Assembly (NCBI RefSeq): GCF_007679035.1 | Contig: NZ_VEFR01000006.1 | Coordinates: 1 to 64,000 of the forward strand | DNA from: Agrococcus jejuensis | GTDB taxonomy: Bacteria > Actinomycetota > Actinomycetes > Actinomycetales > Microbacteriaceae | Reading direction: 5' to 3' | Length of the DNA stretch: 64,000 nt | Shown: in pieces, positions 1-8,455 of the stretch | How positions within the stretch are numbered: position 1 is the first letter of the stretch | Layout of the letters: the number at the start of each line of letters is the position of its first letter | Position numbers and translations under genes: made by a program | The notes under the pieces: generated by a model | The model's database searches: none | What the model was told of the DNA's origin: nothing | The model's input: only the letters and a program-made list of their open reading frames with translations

Positions 1-65
1 AGCGGCGGTCGCGTGGTCTCGTGACGCGTGCTCGCTGCGCTCGCGCGCTCCTCGACCAGCTGGAG
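1..65. repeat. Dispersed repeat family 1, partial copy at the window edge
   Basis: This is the right-hand half of the long inverted repeat described at 11688-11848. It reads GGTCGCGTGGTCTCGTGACG, then a CTCGCTGCGCTCG arm, then CTCCTCGACCAGCTGG. The left half would lie before the window. It sits just after the 3' end of the minus-strand lipoprotein gene. Confidence 0.75.
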
Positions 66-88
66 GGGAGGCGCCTCGACGAGCAGGG

Positions 89-1279
89 CTACGGCGCGCT
101 CGGCCCGCCACCCATGCCGCCCGACGCCGCCTGCTGCGTCACGCTGCCCGCGTAGTCGTTCGTCGGGTCGCGGTAGATCGTGTGCACGTGGCCCCAGCCC
201 GAGGTCGTCACGCCGTCGACGTCCGCGCCGGCCGAGCCCTGCTGCGCCTGGAACGCGACGTAGACGTTCGGCCCGGAGATCGAGAACGAGATGCCGTCGC
301 CCTGGGTCATGTCGTACGTCGTCTCGCCCGACCACGCGATCACCGTGTCGTCGAGCGTCGCCTCGATCGCGGCGAGCGCATCCGCCGTCGTCTGCTCGTC
401 GGCCATGCCGACCCAGTTCGCGAGCAGGTCGAGCAGCAGCGTGCGCTGCTCGTCGGTGAGGTCGGCGCCCGTGAGACCGGAACCGGTCTCGAACGCGCAG
501 TCGTCGCCGGGTGCGCACATCGTGACGTCGCCTGACGTCAGCGTCGCCTGCTGCTCGGCCGTCAGGCTGTCGAAGAACGCGAACGCATCGGCGTAGATGC
601 CGTCGAACGGATGCACCTCGGTGCCGTCGGCCGCGGCGTAGACCGCGGGCTGCACGCCCAGGTGGGTGGGCGCGAAGGTGATCGCATCGGTGGAGGCGTC
701 GAGCGTCGCGTTGATGCCGAGGTGGTGGCCGCCGAACTGCACCTCGTACGCCGAGCCGCTCGACGCGTCGCCGAAGAGCGCGATGAAGTACTGGCCCAGC
801 GACGTCTCGGTGCTCGAGCTGTTCGCCAGCAGGTACTCGTCGCCGCCCATGATGCCCGTGACGGTCGCGTACGCCTCGTCGCTCAGCAGCGCCTCGAGCA
901 CGCCCATCGCCGCGGCCCGCTGCTCCTCGGTGAGGTCGCTGAGGTTGAGGCCGGCGCGCTCGACGAACGTCACGGGGAAGTTCGACCACGAGGTCGTCTT
1001 CGTCTCGTCGTCGTAGTCGTGCAGCACTGTCTCGCGCTGCTCGTCGGTGAGCGTCGCGAGGAACGCCTCCACCGCCGCCGACGTGTCGGCGATCGTCTCG
1101 GCCGTCGTCGTCGCACCCGTCGTGCTCGCGTCGGTCGTCGTGGTCGTCGTCTCGCTCGAGCCCGTCGCGCTCGTGCTCGTGGTCGCGGCGACCTGCGCCG
1201 TCGAGCATCCCGCGAGCACGAGGCCCGCCACCAGCATCGAGGAGGCCACCCAGGCCGTTCGTCGAATCCGCTGCATCAT
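89..1279 (-). CDS. DUF3500-family lipoprotein
   Basis: A 396-residue exported protein. I start it at the ATG at 1279, the first of two consecutive Met codons, because GGAG lies 8 bases upstream; the open frame continues further but without a better signal. The N-terminus has a short basic stretch, a hydrophobic segment and the lipobox LAGC, so it should be a membrane-anchored lipoprotein. A Ser/Thr-rich linker (about residues 25-60) leads into the globular part. Its repeated LTxEQR motifs and a GGHHLG motif are typical of DUF3500 proteins, which have no established function. It is transcribed away from the two-component system at 1440-3601, so the shared 160-bp spacer may let that system control it; this is inference. 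Confidence 0.8.
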   Translation of the reverse strand: MMQRIRRTAWVASSMLVAGLVLAGCSTAQVAATTSTSATGSSETTTTTTDASTTGATTTAETIADTSAAVEAFLATLTDEQRETVLHDYDDETKTTSWSNFPVTFVERAGLNLSDLTEEQRAAAMGVLEALLSDEAYATVTGIMGGDEYLLANSSSTETSLGQYFIALFGDASSGSAYEVQFGGHHLGINATLDASTDAITFAPTHLGVQPAVYAAADGTEVHPFDGIYADAFAFFDSLTAEQQATLTSGDVTMCAPGDDCAFETGSGLTGADLTDEQRTLLLDLLANWVGMADEQTTADALAAIEATLDDTVIAWSGETTYDMTQGDGISFSISGPNVYVAFQAQQGSAGADVDGVTTSGWGHVHTIYRDPTNDYAGSVTQQAASGGMGGGPSAP

Positions 1280-1439
1280 GTCCGCATCTCCATGGTCTCG
1301 TCTGCTCCGGGACATCTCCGGGTCGTCTGCGACCAGTGCAACGGCCGCACATTCACGGATGACAAGAGCCCGATTCGGAGTCCATTCGGAAGGGCCGGAT
1401 GGCGTGGTGCGCACGCGCGCCGCGCGTCAGACTGGCGAC

Positions 1440-2168
1440 GTGACCGATCCCACGACGCCCCCGCAGCGCCTCACCCGCGCCGACGGGTCCCCCATCCGCG
1501 CCCTCGTCGTCGACGACGAGCCGAACCTCGCCGACCTGCTGCGCATGGCGCTGGGCACCGAGGGATGGGATGCGCGCGTCGCGTCGAACGGGCAGGAGGC
1601 GCTCAACGTCGTGCGCGAGCTCGAGCCCGACGTCGTCGTGCTCGACTGGATGATGCCGGGCCTCGACGGCATGGAGGTGCTGCGACGCCTGCGCGACGGC
1701 GGCAACGACGTGCCCGTGCTGTTCCTCACGGCCAAGGACGGCGTCGACGACCGCATCGCCGGCATCACGGCAGGCAGCGACGACTACGTCACGAAGCCGT
1801 TCGACCTGCGCGAGGTCGTCGCACGCCTGCGCGGCATGGTGAAGCGACGGGTGGGCGAGCCCGAGCACGACTCGGTGCTTCGTGTCGGCGACCTCACGCT
1901 CGACGAGGAGACGTACGAGGTGGCGCGTGCCGGCGAGGCCATCCGCCTCACGGCGAAGGAGTTCGAGCTGCTGCGCTACCTCATGCGCAACCAGCGCCGC
2001 GTGCTCACGCGGGCGCAGATCCTCGAGAACGTGTGGTCGTACGACTTCGGCGGTCGCTCGGGCGTCGTCGAGATCTACATCTCGTACCTGCGCAAGAAGC
2101 TCGACGCCGTGGGCGACCCGCTCATCCACACCGTGCGGTCGGTGGGCTACACGATCAAGCCGGCGTGA
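1440..2168 (+). CDS. OmpR-family response regulator
   Basis: A 242-residue DNA-binding response regulator. The receiver domain begins with LVVDDEPN and carries the probable phospho-acceptor Asp69 in LDWMMPG and the conserved Lys in VTKPFD. The C-terminal half is a winged-helix DNA-binding domain ending in HTVRSVGYTIKPA, typical of the OmpR/PhoB class. I start at the GTG at 1440, which puts the receiver domain at normal spacing; no strong ribosome-binding site is visible. The histidine kinase follows 8 bases later, so the two form an operon. The signal sensed is unknown. Confidence 0.9.
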   Translation: MTDPTTPPQRLTRADGSPIRALVVDDEPNLADLLRMALGTEGWDARVASNGQEALNVVRELEPDVVVLDWMMPGLDGMEVLRRLRDGGNDVPVLFLTAKDGVDDRIAGITAGSDDYVTKPFDLREVVARLRGMVKRRVGEPEHDSVLRVGDLTLDEETYEVARAGEAIRLTAKEFELLRYLMRNQRRVLTRAQILENVWSYDFGGRSGVVEIYISYLRKKLDAVGDPLIHTVRSVGYTIKPA

Positions 2169-2176
2169 GGCGCGGC

Positions 2177-3601
2177 ATGCTGCGCTCGTGGACGCTGCGG
2201 CGCCGGCTCGTCGTGGGCGTCGCGCTGCTCGCGCTCGTCGCGTTCGTCGTCGCCGGCATCGGCACGGTGCTCGCGCTGCGGGCGTCGCTGCTCGAGCGGC
2301 TCGACGAGGACGTGCGGATGGGGGTCGAGCTCGCCGGTGGGCCGGGGCAGCAGGGCCCGGCGCAGGGACCGGGCCAGGGCCCCGAGCAGCGCATCGGCAC
2401 GCTGCAGCTCGTGGTCGATGCCAGCGGCACCCCCACGAGTGCGACGTACGTCGCCGACGACGGCACGACGTCGTCGCTCACGCAGACCCAGATCGAGCGG
2501 CTGCTCGCCGTCGCACCCGACGCCGATCCCGTGACGGTCGACCTCGGCGGCACGCTCGGCAGCATGCGCGTCGCGGCCGCCGAGCAGGGCGGTGCGACGA
2601 TCGTCGCCGGCCAGTCGATGGACGATCTCGACGCGACCAGCGGCGCGCTCGTGGGCATCCTCGTCGCCGTCATGGGCGGCACGCTCGTGCTGCTCGCCCT
2701 CGCGATCGGCTGGCTCGTGCGCCGCTCGCTGCAGCCGCTCGAGCGCGTCGCCGCCACCGCCGAGCGCGTCGCGGCGCGCCCGCTCGCCGAGGGCGTCGTG
2801 TCGGTGCCCGAGCGCGCCGACGTCGACGAGGACCCGCGCACCGAGGTCGGCCGCGTCGGCGCCTCGCTCGACCGGCTGCTCGATCACGTCGAGACGTCGC
2901 TCGTCGCGCGGCACGCGAGCGAGGAGCGGCTGCGCAGGTTCGTCGCGGATGCGAGCCATGAGCTGCGCACGCCGCTCGCGTCGGTGCGCGGGTACGCGCA
3001 GCTCGCTCGTGCGGAGGATGCGCCGCGCACGCCCACGCAGGAGCGCGCGCTCGACCGCATCGAGTCGGAGGCGTCGCGCATGGGCGTGCTCGTCGACGAC
3101 CTGCTGCTGCTCGCCCGGCTCGACGCCGGCCAGTCGCTGCGCGTCGAGCCCGTCGACCTGCCGCTGCTCGTCGTCGACGCGGTCGGCGATGCGCACGCGG
3201 TCGACCCCGAGCATGCATGGCTCGTCGACGTCGGCGACCCCGTGCAGGTGCACGGCGACGAGGCGAGGCTGCGGCAGGTGCTCGCGAACCTGCTCGCGAA
3301 CGCCCGCATCCACACGCCCGCCGGCACGACGGTGCGGACGTCGATCGTCGTCGAGGGCGCGGATGCGGTCGTGACGGTCGTCGACGACGGACCGGGCATC
3401 GACCCCGCGCTGCTGCCTCGCCTGTTCGACCGCTTCGCACGCGGCGACGACGCTCGCACGCGCACCGAGGGGTCGACGGGGCTCGGACTGTCGATCTCGC
3501 GGGCGATCGTCGAGGCGCACGGCGGCACGCTCACGGTCGAGAGCGTGCCGGGTCGCACGGCGTTCGCGCTGCGCCTGCCGGTCGTCGTCGAGGTCGGCTG
3601 A
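2177..3601 (+). CDS. Membrane sensor histidine kinase
   Basis: A 474-residue sensor kinase partnering the regulator just upstream. It has an N-terminal membrane segment (about residues 9-30), an extracellular region of about 120 residues, a second membrane segment (about 155-178), HAMP linker, dimerisation domain with phospho-acceptor His261 in ASHELRTPL, and an ATPase domain with N box NLLANARIHTP, DDGPGID and GLGLSIS. The ATG at 2177 has GAGG six bases before it; a GTG at 2165 overlapping the regulator stop is the alternative. The extracellular part starts with an odd Gly/Pro/Gln-rich stretch (about residues 52-70), of unknown purpose. Confidence 0.9.
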   Translation: MLRSWTLRRRLVVGVALLALVAFVVAGIGTVLALRASLLERLDEDVRMGVELAGGPGQQGPAQGPGQGPEQRIGTLQLVVDASGTPTSATYVADDGTTSSLTQTQIERLLAVAPDADPVTVDLGGTLGSMRVAAAEQGGATIVAGQSMDDLDATSGALVGILVAVMGGTLVLLALAIGWLVRRSLQPLERVAATAERVAARPLAEGVVSVPERADVDEDPRTEVGRVGASLDRLLDHVETSLVARHASEERLRRFVADASHELRTPLASVRGYAQLARAEDAPRTPTQERALDRIESEASRMGVLVDDLLLLARLDAGQSLRVEPVDLPLLVVDAVGDAHAVDPEHAWLVDVGDPVQVHGDEARLRQVLANLLANARIHTPAGTTVRTSIVVEGADAVVTVVDDGPGIDPALLPRLFDRFARGDDARTRTEGSTGLGLSISRAIVEAHGGTLTVESVPGRTAFALRLPVVVEVG

Positions 3602-3644
3602 GCCGACCCTGGACCGCGTTGCGGTCGCGTGCCACGCTCGGTCC

Positions 3645-3998
3645 ATGAGCGCAGCCGACGTCGACGCGTACATCGCGGGCTTCCCGCCCGAGATCGCCGA
3701 GCGCCTCACGCGCGTGCGCGAGGCGCTGCTGCGGGCCGTGCCGGGTGCCGACGAGGTGATCCGCTACGACATCGCCGCCGTGATGCTCGGCGGCAGGTAC
3801 GCCATCCACTACGCCGGCTGGCGCCAGCACGTGGGCCTCTATCCCGTGCCCGTGCTCGACGACGACCTCGAGGAGGAGGTCGCGCCGCTGCGCTCCGGCA
3901 AGGACTCGGTCGTGCTGAAGCACCGCGTGCCGCTGCCCGTCGATCTCGTGGAGCGGGTGGCGACGGCGATCGTGGCGCTGCGGGCGGCGGCGTCGTAG
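3645..3998 (+). CDS. DUF1801 domain protein
   Basis: A 117-residue cytoplasmic protein matching the YdhG/DUF1801 type. It has an N-terminal VDAYIAGFPPEIAERLTRVR segment, a central EVIRYDIAAVMLGG strand pair, the HYAGWRQHVGLYP motif and a terminal helix. Members have a YjbR-like alpha/beta fold and no settled biochemical function. The gene begins 43 bases after the histidine kinase stop on the same strand and may be co-transcribed with it. Confidence 0.8.
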   Translation: MSAADVDAYIAGFPPEIAERLTRVREALLRAVPGADEVIRYDIAAVMLGGRYAIHYAGWRQHVGLYPVPVLDDDLEEEVAPLRSGKDSVVLKHRVPLPVDLVERVATAIVALRAAAS

Positions 3999-4236
3999 CG
4001 CCGCCATCCCGCCGGCGGCACGCCGTTGCGCGCCGCCAGATGGACACGATCGCGCGAGCCTGAGGCACTGAACAGTTGCGGGACCGGCATCGTGTTTATG
4101 AGAGCAGGCGGAGGGCCGGACCATGGACTGCGAGGACGGCGCGGTCCCGGGGTCGATTTCTCCAGCCGCGTCCCCGCGCTCGCGTCGCGGACGGTTAACG
4201 CAGCCAAGTTCCCGCGAACCCAGCGAGGGCAGAAAA

Positions 4237-4272
4237 CTGTGCGGAGAACTGTGCACAACACTGTGCACAACA
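4237..4272. repeat. 12-bp tandem repeat with DnaA-box-like 9-mers
   Basis: Three head-to-tail 12-mers: one degenerate copy (CTGTGCGGAGAA) and two perfect copies of CTGTGCACAACA at 4249-4260 and 4261-4272. Each perfect copy contains TGTGCACAA, the reverse complement of TTGTGCACA, which differs at one position from the actinobacterial DnaA box TTGTCCACA. Whether DnaA or a local regulator binds here is not known. Confidence 0.6.
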
Positions 4273-4417
4273 CCGACGACAGCTTTGCGAACGATGTCGG
4301 TGGTGCAGCTTACGATCCGTCGGTTCTATCCAACCCCAGTGCTGCTGTTGGAAGTTCGTGAGGTCTCTCGCTAGAGACCGTCAAGAGCGGAAACATCGGT
4401 TGCCAGCGTTAGACACG

Positions 4418-4444
4418 TTGGAAATGTCGTAGAGCGTGTATAGT
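4418..4444 (+). promoter_or_regulatory. Putative promoter for the 4479-5986 module
   Basis: A TTGGAA -35-like hexamer at 4418-4423 and a TATAGT -10-like hexamer at 4439-4444, 15 bases apart. They precede a near-perfect ribosome-binding site, AGGAGGT at 4468-4474, and the ATG at 4479. The spacer is shorter than the ideal 17, so the -35 assignment is tentative. Confidence 0.5.
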
Positions 4445-4478
4445 TGAGTGAGGAACGAGAATCGGACAGGAGGTCACG

Positions 4479-4883
4479 ATGGGATTCGAGGTCTTCGACA
4501 AGCGCATGGCGCCGCTCGCAAAGGCGCCGAGCATCACAATCCAGAAGAAGGGCATCTTCTCCATCAACCGTGCCGCTCACAAGTTGATCGGTGAGCCCGA
4601 GACGGTCGAGCTTCTGTTCGACAAGGACGCGAAGATCATCGCGATGAAGCCGTCAAGCGAGTCGCACGCCTACAACATCCGTCCGCAGGCATCGTCGAGC
4701 GAGAACGGCCAGATGATCCTCTCGGCTTCGGCGTTCACCCAGTTCTACGACGTGGACACCGAGGTGAGCCGACGCTACAAGCCCTATGAGCAGGACGGCA
4801 TGCTCTGCATCGACCTGCGAGGACCGAGCGTCGCGGTGAAGGGAAACCGCACCAAGCAGAAGGATCCTGCTGACGACAGCTGA
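4479..4883 (+). CDS. Hypothetical protein, first gene of a two-gene module
   Basis: A 134-residue soluble protein that I do not recognise by name. The start is secure: AGGAGGT ends four bases before the ATG. The N-terminal part (APSITIQKKGIFSINRAAHKLI, followed by EPETVELLFDKDAKIIAMKP) looks like a small beta-strand DNA-binding domain of AbrB or related type, with strand-turn-helix order. The second half has YDVDTEVSRRYKP and a charged tail. Codon use is less GC-biased at third positions than in neighbouring genes, which suggests acquisition. A DNA-binding or autoregulatory role is inference only. It precedes the 306-residue gene at 5066 on the same strand. Confidence 0.75.
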   Translation: MGFEVFDKRMAPLAKAPSITIQKKGIFSINRAAHKLIGEPETVELLFDKDAKIIAMKPSSESHAYNIRPQASSSENGQMILSASAFTQFYDVDTEVSRRYKPYEQDGMLCIDLRGPSVAVKGNRTKQKDPADDS

Positions 4884-5065
4884 AAAGACTCTGGCCTGGA
4901 ACCGCCTAGCGGCCCCAGGCCAGTCCCGGCCCAAGGGCGCGGAGGTGACTTTGGACGAGTCCACCCCAGCGTATCGGGTCCGGTGGCGCCGCTACCGAAT
5001 CTCCTTGGGCCTTGCAAAAGCGAAGACGCCCGTCTTCCGCAACCCAAGAAGAAACGAGCCGGCAC

Positions 5066-5986
5066 ATGTCGACCATCACCGAACACTTCAACATCCCGGG
5101 CCCCGTGCCCTTCATCGACCTCGACGTCGCGATCGACAACCGCCTGTTCGTCGACCCGCACGCCGTGCGACTCATGAAGACGCCCAAGCCCTACGCCGAC
5201 GATGCGGTCCACTGCATTGACACCTTCCTCACCGAGATCGTGCGCTGCATCACCAGTGGCAACCCTGCTGACCTCCGTCGCGGAGAAGACCTCCTGCAGC
5301 ACTTCAAGGAGCCGTGGGAGACCCGCATGGGCATGTCCAAGCGCGGCTTCCGTGGTCACGGCGGTGCCGAGGACATCGGATCGGCCATCTGGAAGGCGCT
5401 GACGGAGGATCTGATCGCCCTGGTTCACGTGGGCATTCTGAGGCAGCTCGACGAACTGCCGATGTTCGTGGAGGGAGTCGACCGCGACATCACCTCGGAC
5501 CTCACCACCCGTCTCATGTTCGAGCCGCTGGGGCGGTTCACCGAGGCGATGGTGCGCCAGTACCCCGAGTTCACCACCAACGGGAACGGCACCAAGCGAG
5601 TGACCCGCCCTGTCTGGAACCCGACCACCGCCGACTGGGACGAGGCAACGTTCGACCTGCCGAGCGCTGACGGTCGACCGCTGCTGCTCGTGCCGAACGG
5701 ATGGGCACGACCCACGCTCCTGATGTCGGCGACCCGCTTCTACGAGAAGACGATTCTCGACTTCGCCCAGATCGAGCGCGCCGTGCGGGCGAGCAACGGC
5801 ACCCTCATCAAGACCCCCAAGGAGCTGCTGGGGAAGCAGAAGGGTCTCGGTCCCGGTCGCAGCACCAACATCCGTCTCACGCTGCAGGCACTCACCCAGG
5901 ACGAGAACCTCGTCGCCTACTTCAAGGCCTTCGTCGACGCGAAGTTCGACCGACCCGACGACGACGACGACCTCGTCGCCGCCTGA
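5066..5986 (+). CDS. Hypothetical protein, possible defence-type effector
   Basis: A 306-residue soluble protein, not recognised with certainty. The ATG at 5066 is preferred because the region upstream has no domain-like sequence, although its ribosome-binding site is weak. Visible blocks are PGPVPFIDLD (11-20), GFRGHGGAEDIG (94-105), FVEGVDRDITSDLTTR (134-149) and LPSADGRPLLLVPNGW (198-213), with an acidic tail. The order of an acidic SDLTTR-like motif followed by a GRPLLLVP strand reminds me of uncharacterised proteins found in bacterial defence islands, perhaps of restriction-nuclease fold, but I cannot verify that. No signal peptide or membrane segment is seen. It lies about 180 bases after the smaller partner gene and ends just before a strong hairpin. 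Confidence 0.7.
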   Translation: MSTITEHFNIPGPVPFIDLDVAIDNRLFVDPHAVRLMKTPKPYADDAVHCIDTFLTEIVRCITSGNPADLRRGEDLLQHFKEPWETRMGMSKRGFRGHGGAEDIGSAIWKALTEDLIALVHVGILRQLDELPMFVEGVDRDITSDLTTRLMFEPLGRFTEAMVRQYPEFTTNGNGTKRVTRPVWNPTTADWDEATFDLPSADGRPLLLVPNGWARPTLLMSATRFYEKTILDFAQIERAVRASNGTLIKTPKELLGKQKGLGPGRSTNIRLTLQALTQDENLVAYFKAFVDAKFDRPDDDDDLVAA

Positions 5987-5991
5987 GTAAT

Positions 5992-6024
5992 CAGAGGCTC
6001 GCACCCCCGGGGTGCGAGCCTCTG
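5992..6024 (+). terminator. Rho-independent-type hairpin after the 5066-5986 gene
   Basis: A perfect 16-bp inverted repeat: CAGAGGCTCGCACCCC at 5992-6007 and its complement at 6009-6024, one base between. It begins five bases after the stop codon. There is no clear U-run after it, which is usual for high-GC actinobacterial terminators. Confidence 0.75.
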
Positions 6025-6178
6025 TCGTCTCCGCCGCCTACGAACGCTCTACGGCGCCTACCGAATGTGCAGCCGGCACGAGTTGCGTTCTCTCCGCGGT
6101 CACAGGTCAGACCGACGCCAACGATGGCGGCGACCTGAACGCCGAAGCTGCGGATCATTCCCGCGAAGACTTGCCACA

Positions 6179-6256
6179 GAGGTGAGCGCAGCGAGCCTCG
6201 AAAGGAGCACCACAGTCTTCGGTGGGACCGTTCGAGGCTCGCTGCTCTCGCACCTC
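6179..6256. repeat. Dispersed repeat family 2, inverted pair
   Basis: GAGGTGAGCGCAGCGAGCC at the left and GGCTCGCTGCTCTCGCACCTC at the right face each other across about 37 bases, forming an imperfect long hairpin. A half copy of the same sequence occurs at 11607-11643. It separates the accessory module from tctA. The rest of 6025-6294 shows no gene. Confidence 0.65.
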
Positions 6257-6294
6257 AACGAGTGGGTCATGGGTGTCGAGCGGTCGCGGCTCCC

Positions 6295-7815
6295 CTACGC
6301 GTCCACCAGCTCCCGCCTCCGGGCCTTCCGCGCCACGACCTTGCTGCGCACCGTGATCGCCAGCACGATCGCCAGCACCGCGTAGAGCACTATCGGGATC
6401 GGACCCGACACGAGCACCGAGAAGTCGCCGTCGGCGCTCAGCGCCGCGTCGCGCAGGCTCGTCTCGGCGAGCGGGCCGAGCACCATGCCGATGATGAGCG
6501 GCGCGAGCGGCACGTCGAGCGCCCGCATGAGGAAGCCGACGATGCCGATGCCGAGCAGCATGAGCAGGTCGAACACCGAGCCGCTCGTGGCGTAGATGCC
6601 GAGGCCGCAGAACACCGCGATGCCCGCGTAGAGGTACGCGCGGGGGATGCGCAGCAGCCTCGCCCACACCATCGCGAACGGCAGGTTGATGATGAGCAGC
6701 ACCACCATGGCGATGAAGAACGACGCGAGCAGCGCCCACACGAGGTCGGGTGCACGGTCGAACAGCAGCGGGCCCGGCTGCAGGCCGTACTGGCGGAACG
6801 CGGCGAGCATGATCGCGGCGGTCGCCGAGATCGGCAGGCCGAGCGACAGCAGCGCGCCCATCGCCATGCCCGTCGTCGAGTTGCCGGCTGCCTCGGGTGC
6901 GGCGAGGCCTCGGATGGCGCCCTTGCCGAACTGCGGATCCTTGCGCCGCGCATCCAGCCGCTTCTCGAGGCCGTAGGCGAGGAACGTGGGGATCTCGGAG
7001 CCGCCGGCGGGCACGACGCCGAACGGCAGGCCGATCGCGGTGCCGCGCAGCCATGCGGGCGCCGCCTCGCGCAGCTCGCGCTTCGACAGCCACGGTCGAC
7101 CCTTGGGGCGCACGATCTTGCCGTCCTTGAGGTGACGGGCGAGGCACGCGACGTAGATCACCTCGCCGAGCGCGAGGATCGCGACCGTCACCGTGACGAG
7201 CGAGATGCCGTCGAACAGCTCGGGCACGCCCATCGTGAAGCGCGGGGCGCCCGAGATGCCGTCGACGCCGATCACCGCGATGCCGAGGCCGAGGCACAGC
7301 GAGCCGAGGCCCTTGAGCGCGTCGTCGGTCACGACCGACGACGTCGTCACGAAAGCGAACAGCGCCAGGGCGAAGAACTCGGCCGGCCCGAAGCTCGACG
7401 AGAACGATGCGAGCGCCGGGGCGAGGAACACGACGAGGATCGACGCGATCATGCCGCCGACGAACGCTCCGATCGCGGCGGTCGCGAGCGCCTGCGCCGC
7501 ACGCCCGTTGAGCGCCATCTTGTGGCCCTCGAACGTCGACGCGATCGCCGACGCCTGCCCAGGCGTGTTCATGAGGATGCCCATGGTCGAGTCGCCGAAC
7601 AGACCGCCGAAGTAGACGCCGGCGAACATGATGAACGCCGCCGTCGGGTCGAGCGAGAACGTGACGGGCAGCAGCAGCGCCACCGCCATCGACGAGCCCA
7701 GGCCCGGCAGCACGCCGACGGCGGTGCCGAGGAGGCAGCCGACGACGACCCACAGCAGGTTGCCGGGCGTCAGCGCGCCGGCGAACCCGTCGGCGAGGAG
7801 TGCGAGCACGTCCAT
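6295..7815 (-). CDS. tctA: Tripartite tricarboxylate transporter, large membrane subunit TctA
   Basis: A 506-residue polytopic membrane protein, the permease of a TctABC-type solute importer. The family hallmark is at the N-terminus: GTAVGVLPGLGSSMAVALLLPVT with downstream GGLFGDSTMGILMNTPG. A second half-repeat contains PAGGSEIPTFLAYGLEK and LAAPEAAGNSTTGMAMG. About 10 to 12 hydrophobic segments are visible and length is normal for the family. It is the last gene of tctCBA, one base after tctB. The substrate is likely a carboxylate such as citrate, but TctA sequences do not reveal it. Confidence 0.92.
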   Translation of the reverse strand: MDVLALLADGFAGALTPGNLLWVVVGCLLGTAVGVLPGLGSSMAVALLLPVTFSLDPTAAFIMFAGVYFGGLFGDSTMGILMNTPGQASAIASTFEGHKMALNGRAAQALATAAIGAFVGGMIASILVVFLAPALASFSSSFGPAEFFALALFAFVTTSSVVTDDALKGLGSLCLGLGIAVIGVDGISGAPRFTMGVPELFDGISLVTVTVAILALGEVIYVACLARHLKDGKIVRPKGRPWLSKRELREAAPAWLRGTAIGLPFGVVPAGGSEIPTFLAYGLEKRLDARRKDPQFGKGAIRGLAAPEAAGNSTTGMAMGALLSLGLPISATAAIMLAAFRQYGLQPGPLLFDRAPDLVWALLASFFIAMVVLLIINLPFAMVWARLLRIPRAYLYAGIAVFCGLGIYATSGSVFDLLMLLGIGIVGFLMRALDVPLAPLIIGMVLGPLAETSLRDAALSADGDFSVLVSGPIPIVLYAVLAIVLAITVRSKVVARKARRRELVDA

Positions 7816-7816
7816 G

Positions 7817-8455
7817 TCAGAACCCCCATCCGACGATGCCCGAGGGCAGCGACAGCTCGAGCAGCATGTCGAAGGCGATGTAGCTGATCGACGACACGGT
7901 GAGCCCGATCACGAGCGGGCGCAGCCAGCCGGCGGCGCCGAGGCCCTTGGCGACGCCGAGGAACAGCAGACCGGCGCCGACGATCCAGCCCAGCACGTTC
8001 AGCAGCAGCGCGAACGCCGCGAACGACAGCACGACCCACGCCATCGATCGCCAGTCGACGCGCACGGCGCGCTGCGGCACCGCGACCTCGAGCTCGTCGA
8101 CCTCGGCGCCCGTGGCGTCGAGCACGGCGACGGACGCGGTGGTGGGCGCATCCTCGTTCGTGGCGGTCCGGGCGCCGGCGCGCTGCTGACGCACGAATCG
8201 CACGACGAGCAGCCCCGCGAGCAGCAGCAGCGCCGCGGCGATGAGGCCGGGGAAGAACTCCGGCCCGGGGAACGACGTGCCCGCCGGCACCTCCATCGTC
8301 ACGATGCCGACGATGAGGTAGATCGCGAACGCCGCGAGCAGCACCGGCACGGTGAGCTCCTTCGCGACCTCGGCGATGCGGCGGGTGTCGGCGCGGATCG
8401 ACAGCCGCTGGCCGACGACGGCCGACGACGACGTGGGATTGCTCGGATGCATCAT
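7817..8455 (-). CDS. tctB: Tripartite tricarboxylate transporter, small membrane subunit TctB
   Basis: A 212-residue membrane protein with four hydrophobic segments (about residues 33-52, 70-88, 140-160 and 175-205), matching TctB. A hydrophilic loop of about 45 residues rich in Ala, Thr and acidic residues lies between segments two and three. The start ATG at 8455 overlaps the tctC stop by four bases (ATGA), with a second Met immediately after. TctB pairs with TctA in the membrane, and the pair is coupled to a cation gradient in characterised members. Confidence 0.88.
   Translation of the reverse strand: MMHPSNPTSSSAVVGQRLSIRADTRRIAEVAKELTVPVLLAAFAIYLIVGIVTMEVPAGTSFPGPEFFPGLIAAALLLLAGLLVVRFVRQQRAGARTATNEDAPTTASVAVLDATGAEVDELEVAVPQRAVRVDWRSMAWVVLSFAAFALLLNVLGWIVGAGLLFLGVAKGLGAAGWLRPLVIGLTVSSISYIAFDMLLELSLPSGIVGWGF

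Larger units (their letters stand above)
3999..4478. other. 480-bp intergenic region before the 4479-5986 module
   Basis: No credible coding frame is visible. Base composition falls from strongly GC-rich to clearly more AT-rich toward the 3' end, unlike the surroundings. The stretch contains the 12-bp tandem repeat at 4237-4272 and the promoter at 4418-4444. I see no insertion-sequence ends or tRNA remnant. Confidence 0.6.

Noticed and set aside
4123..4374. Small open frame of 83 codons before the 4479 gene
   Set aside because: No ribosome-binding site; it runs through the tandem 12-mers, giving a repetitive CGELCTTLCTT sequence; no conserved features.
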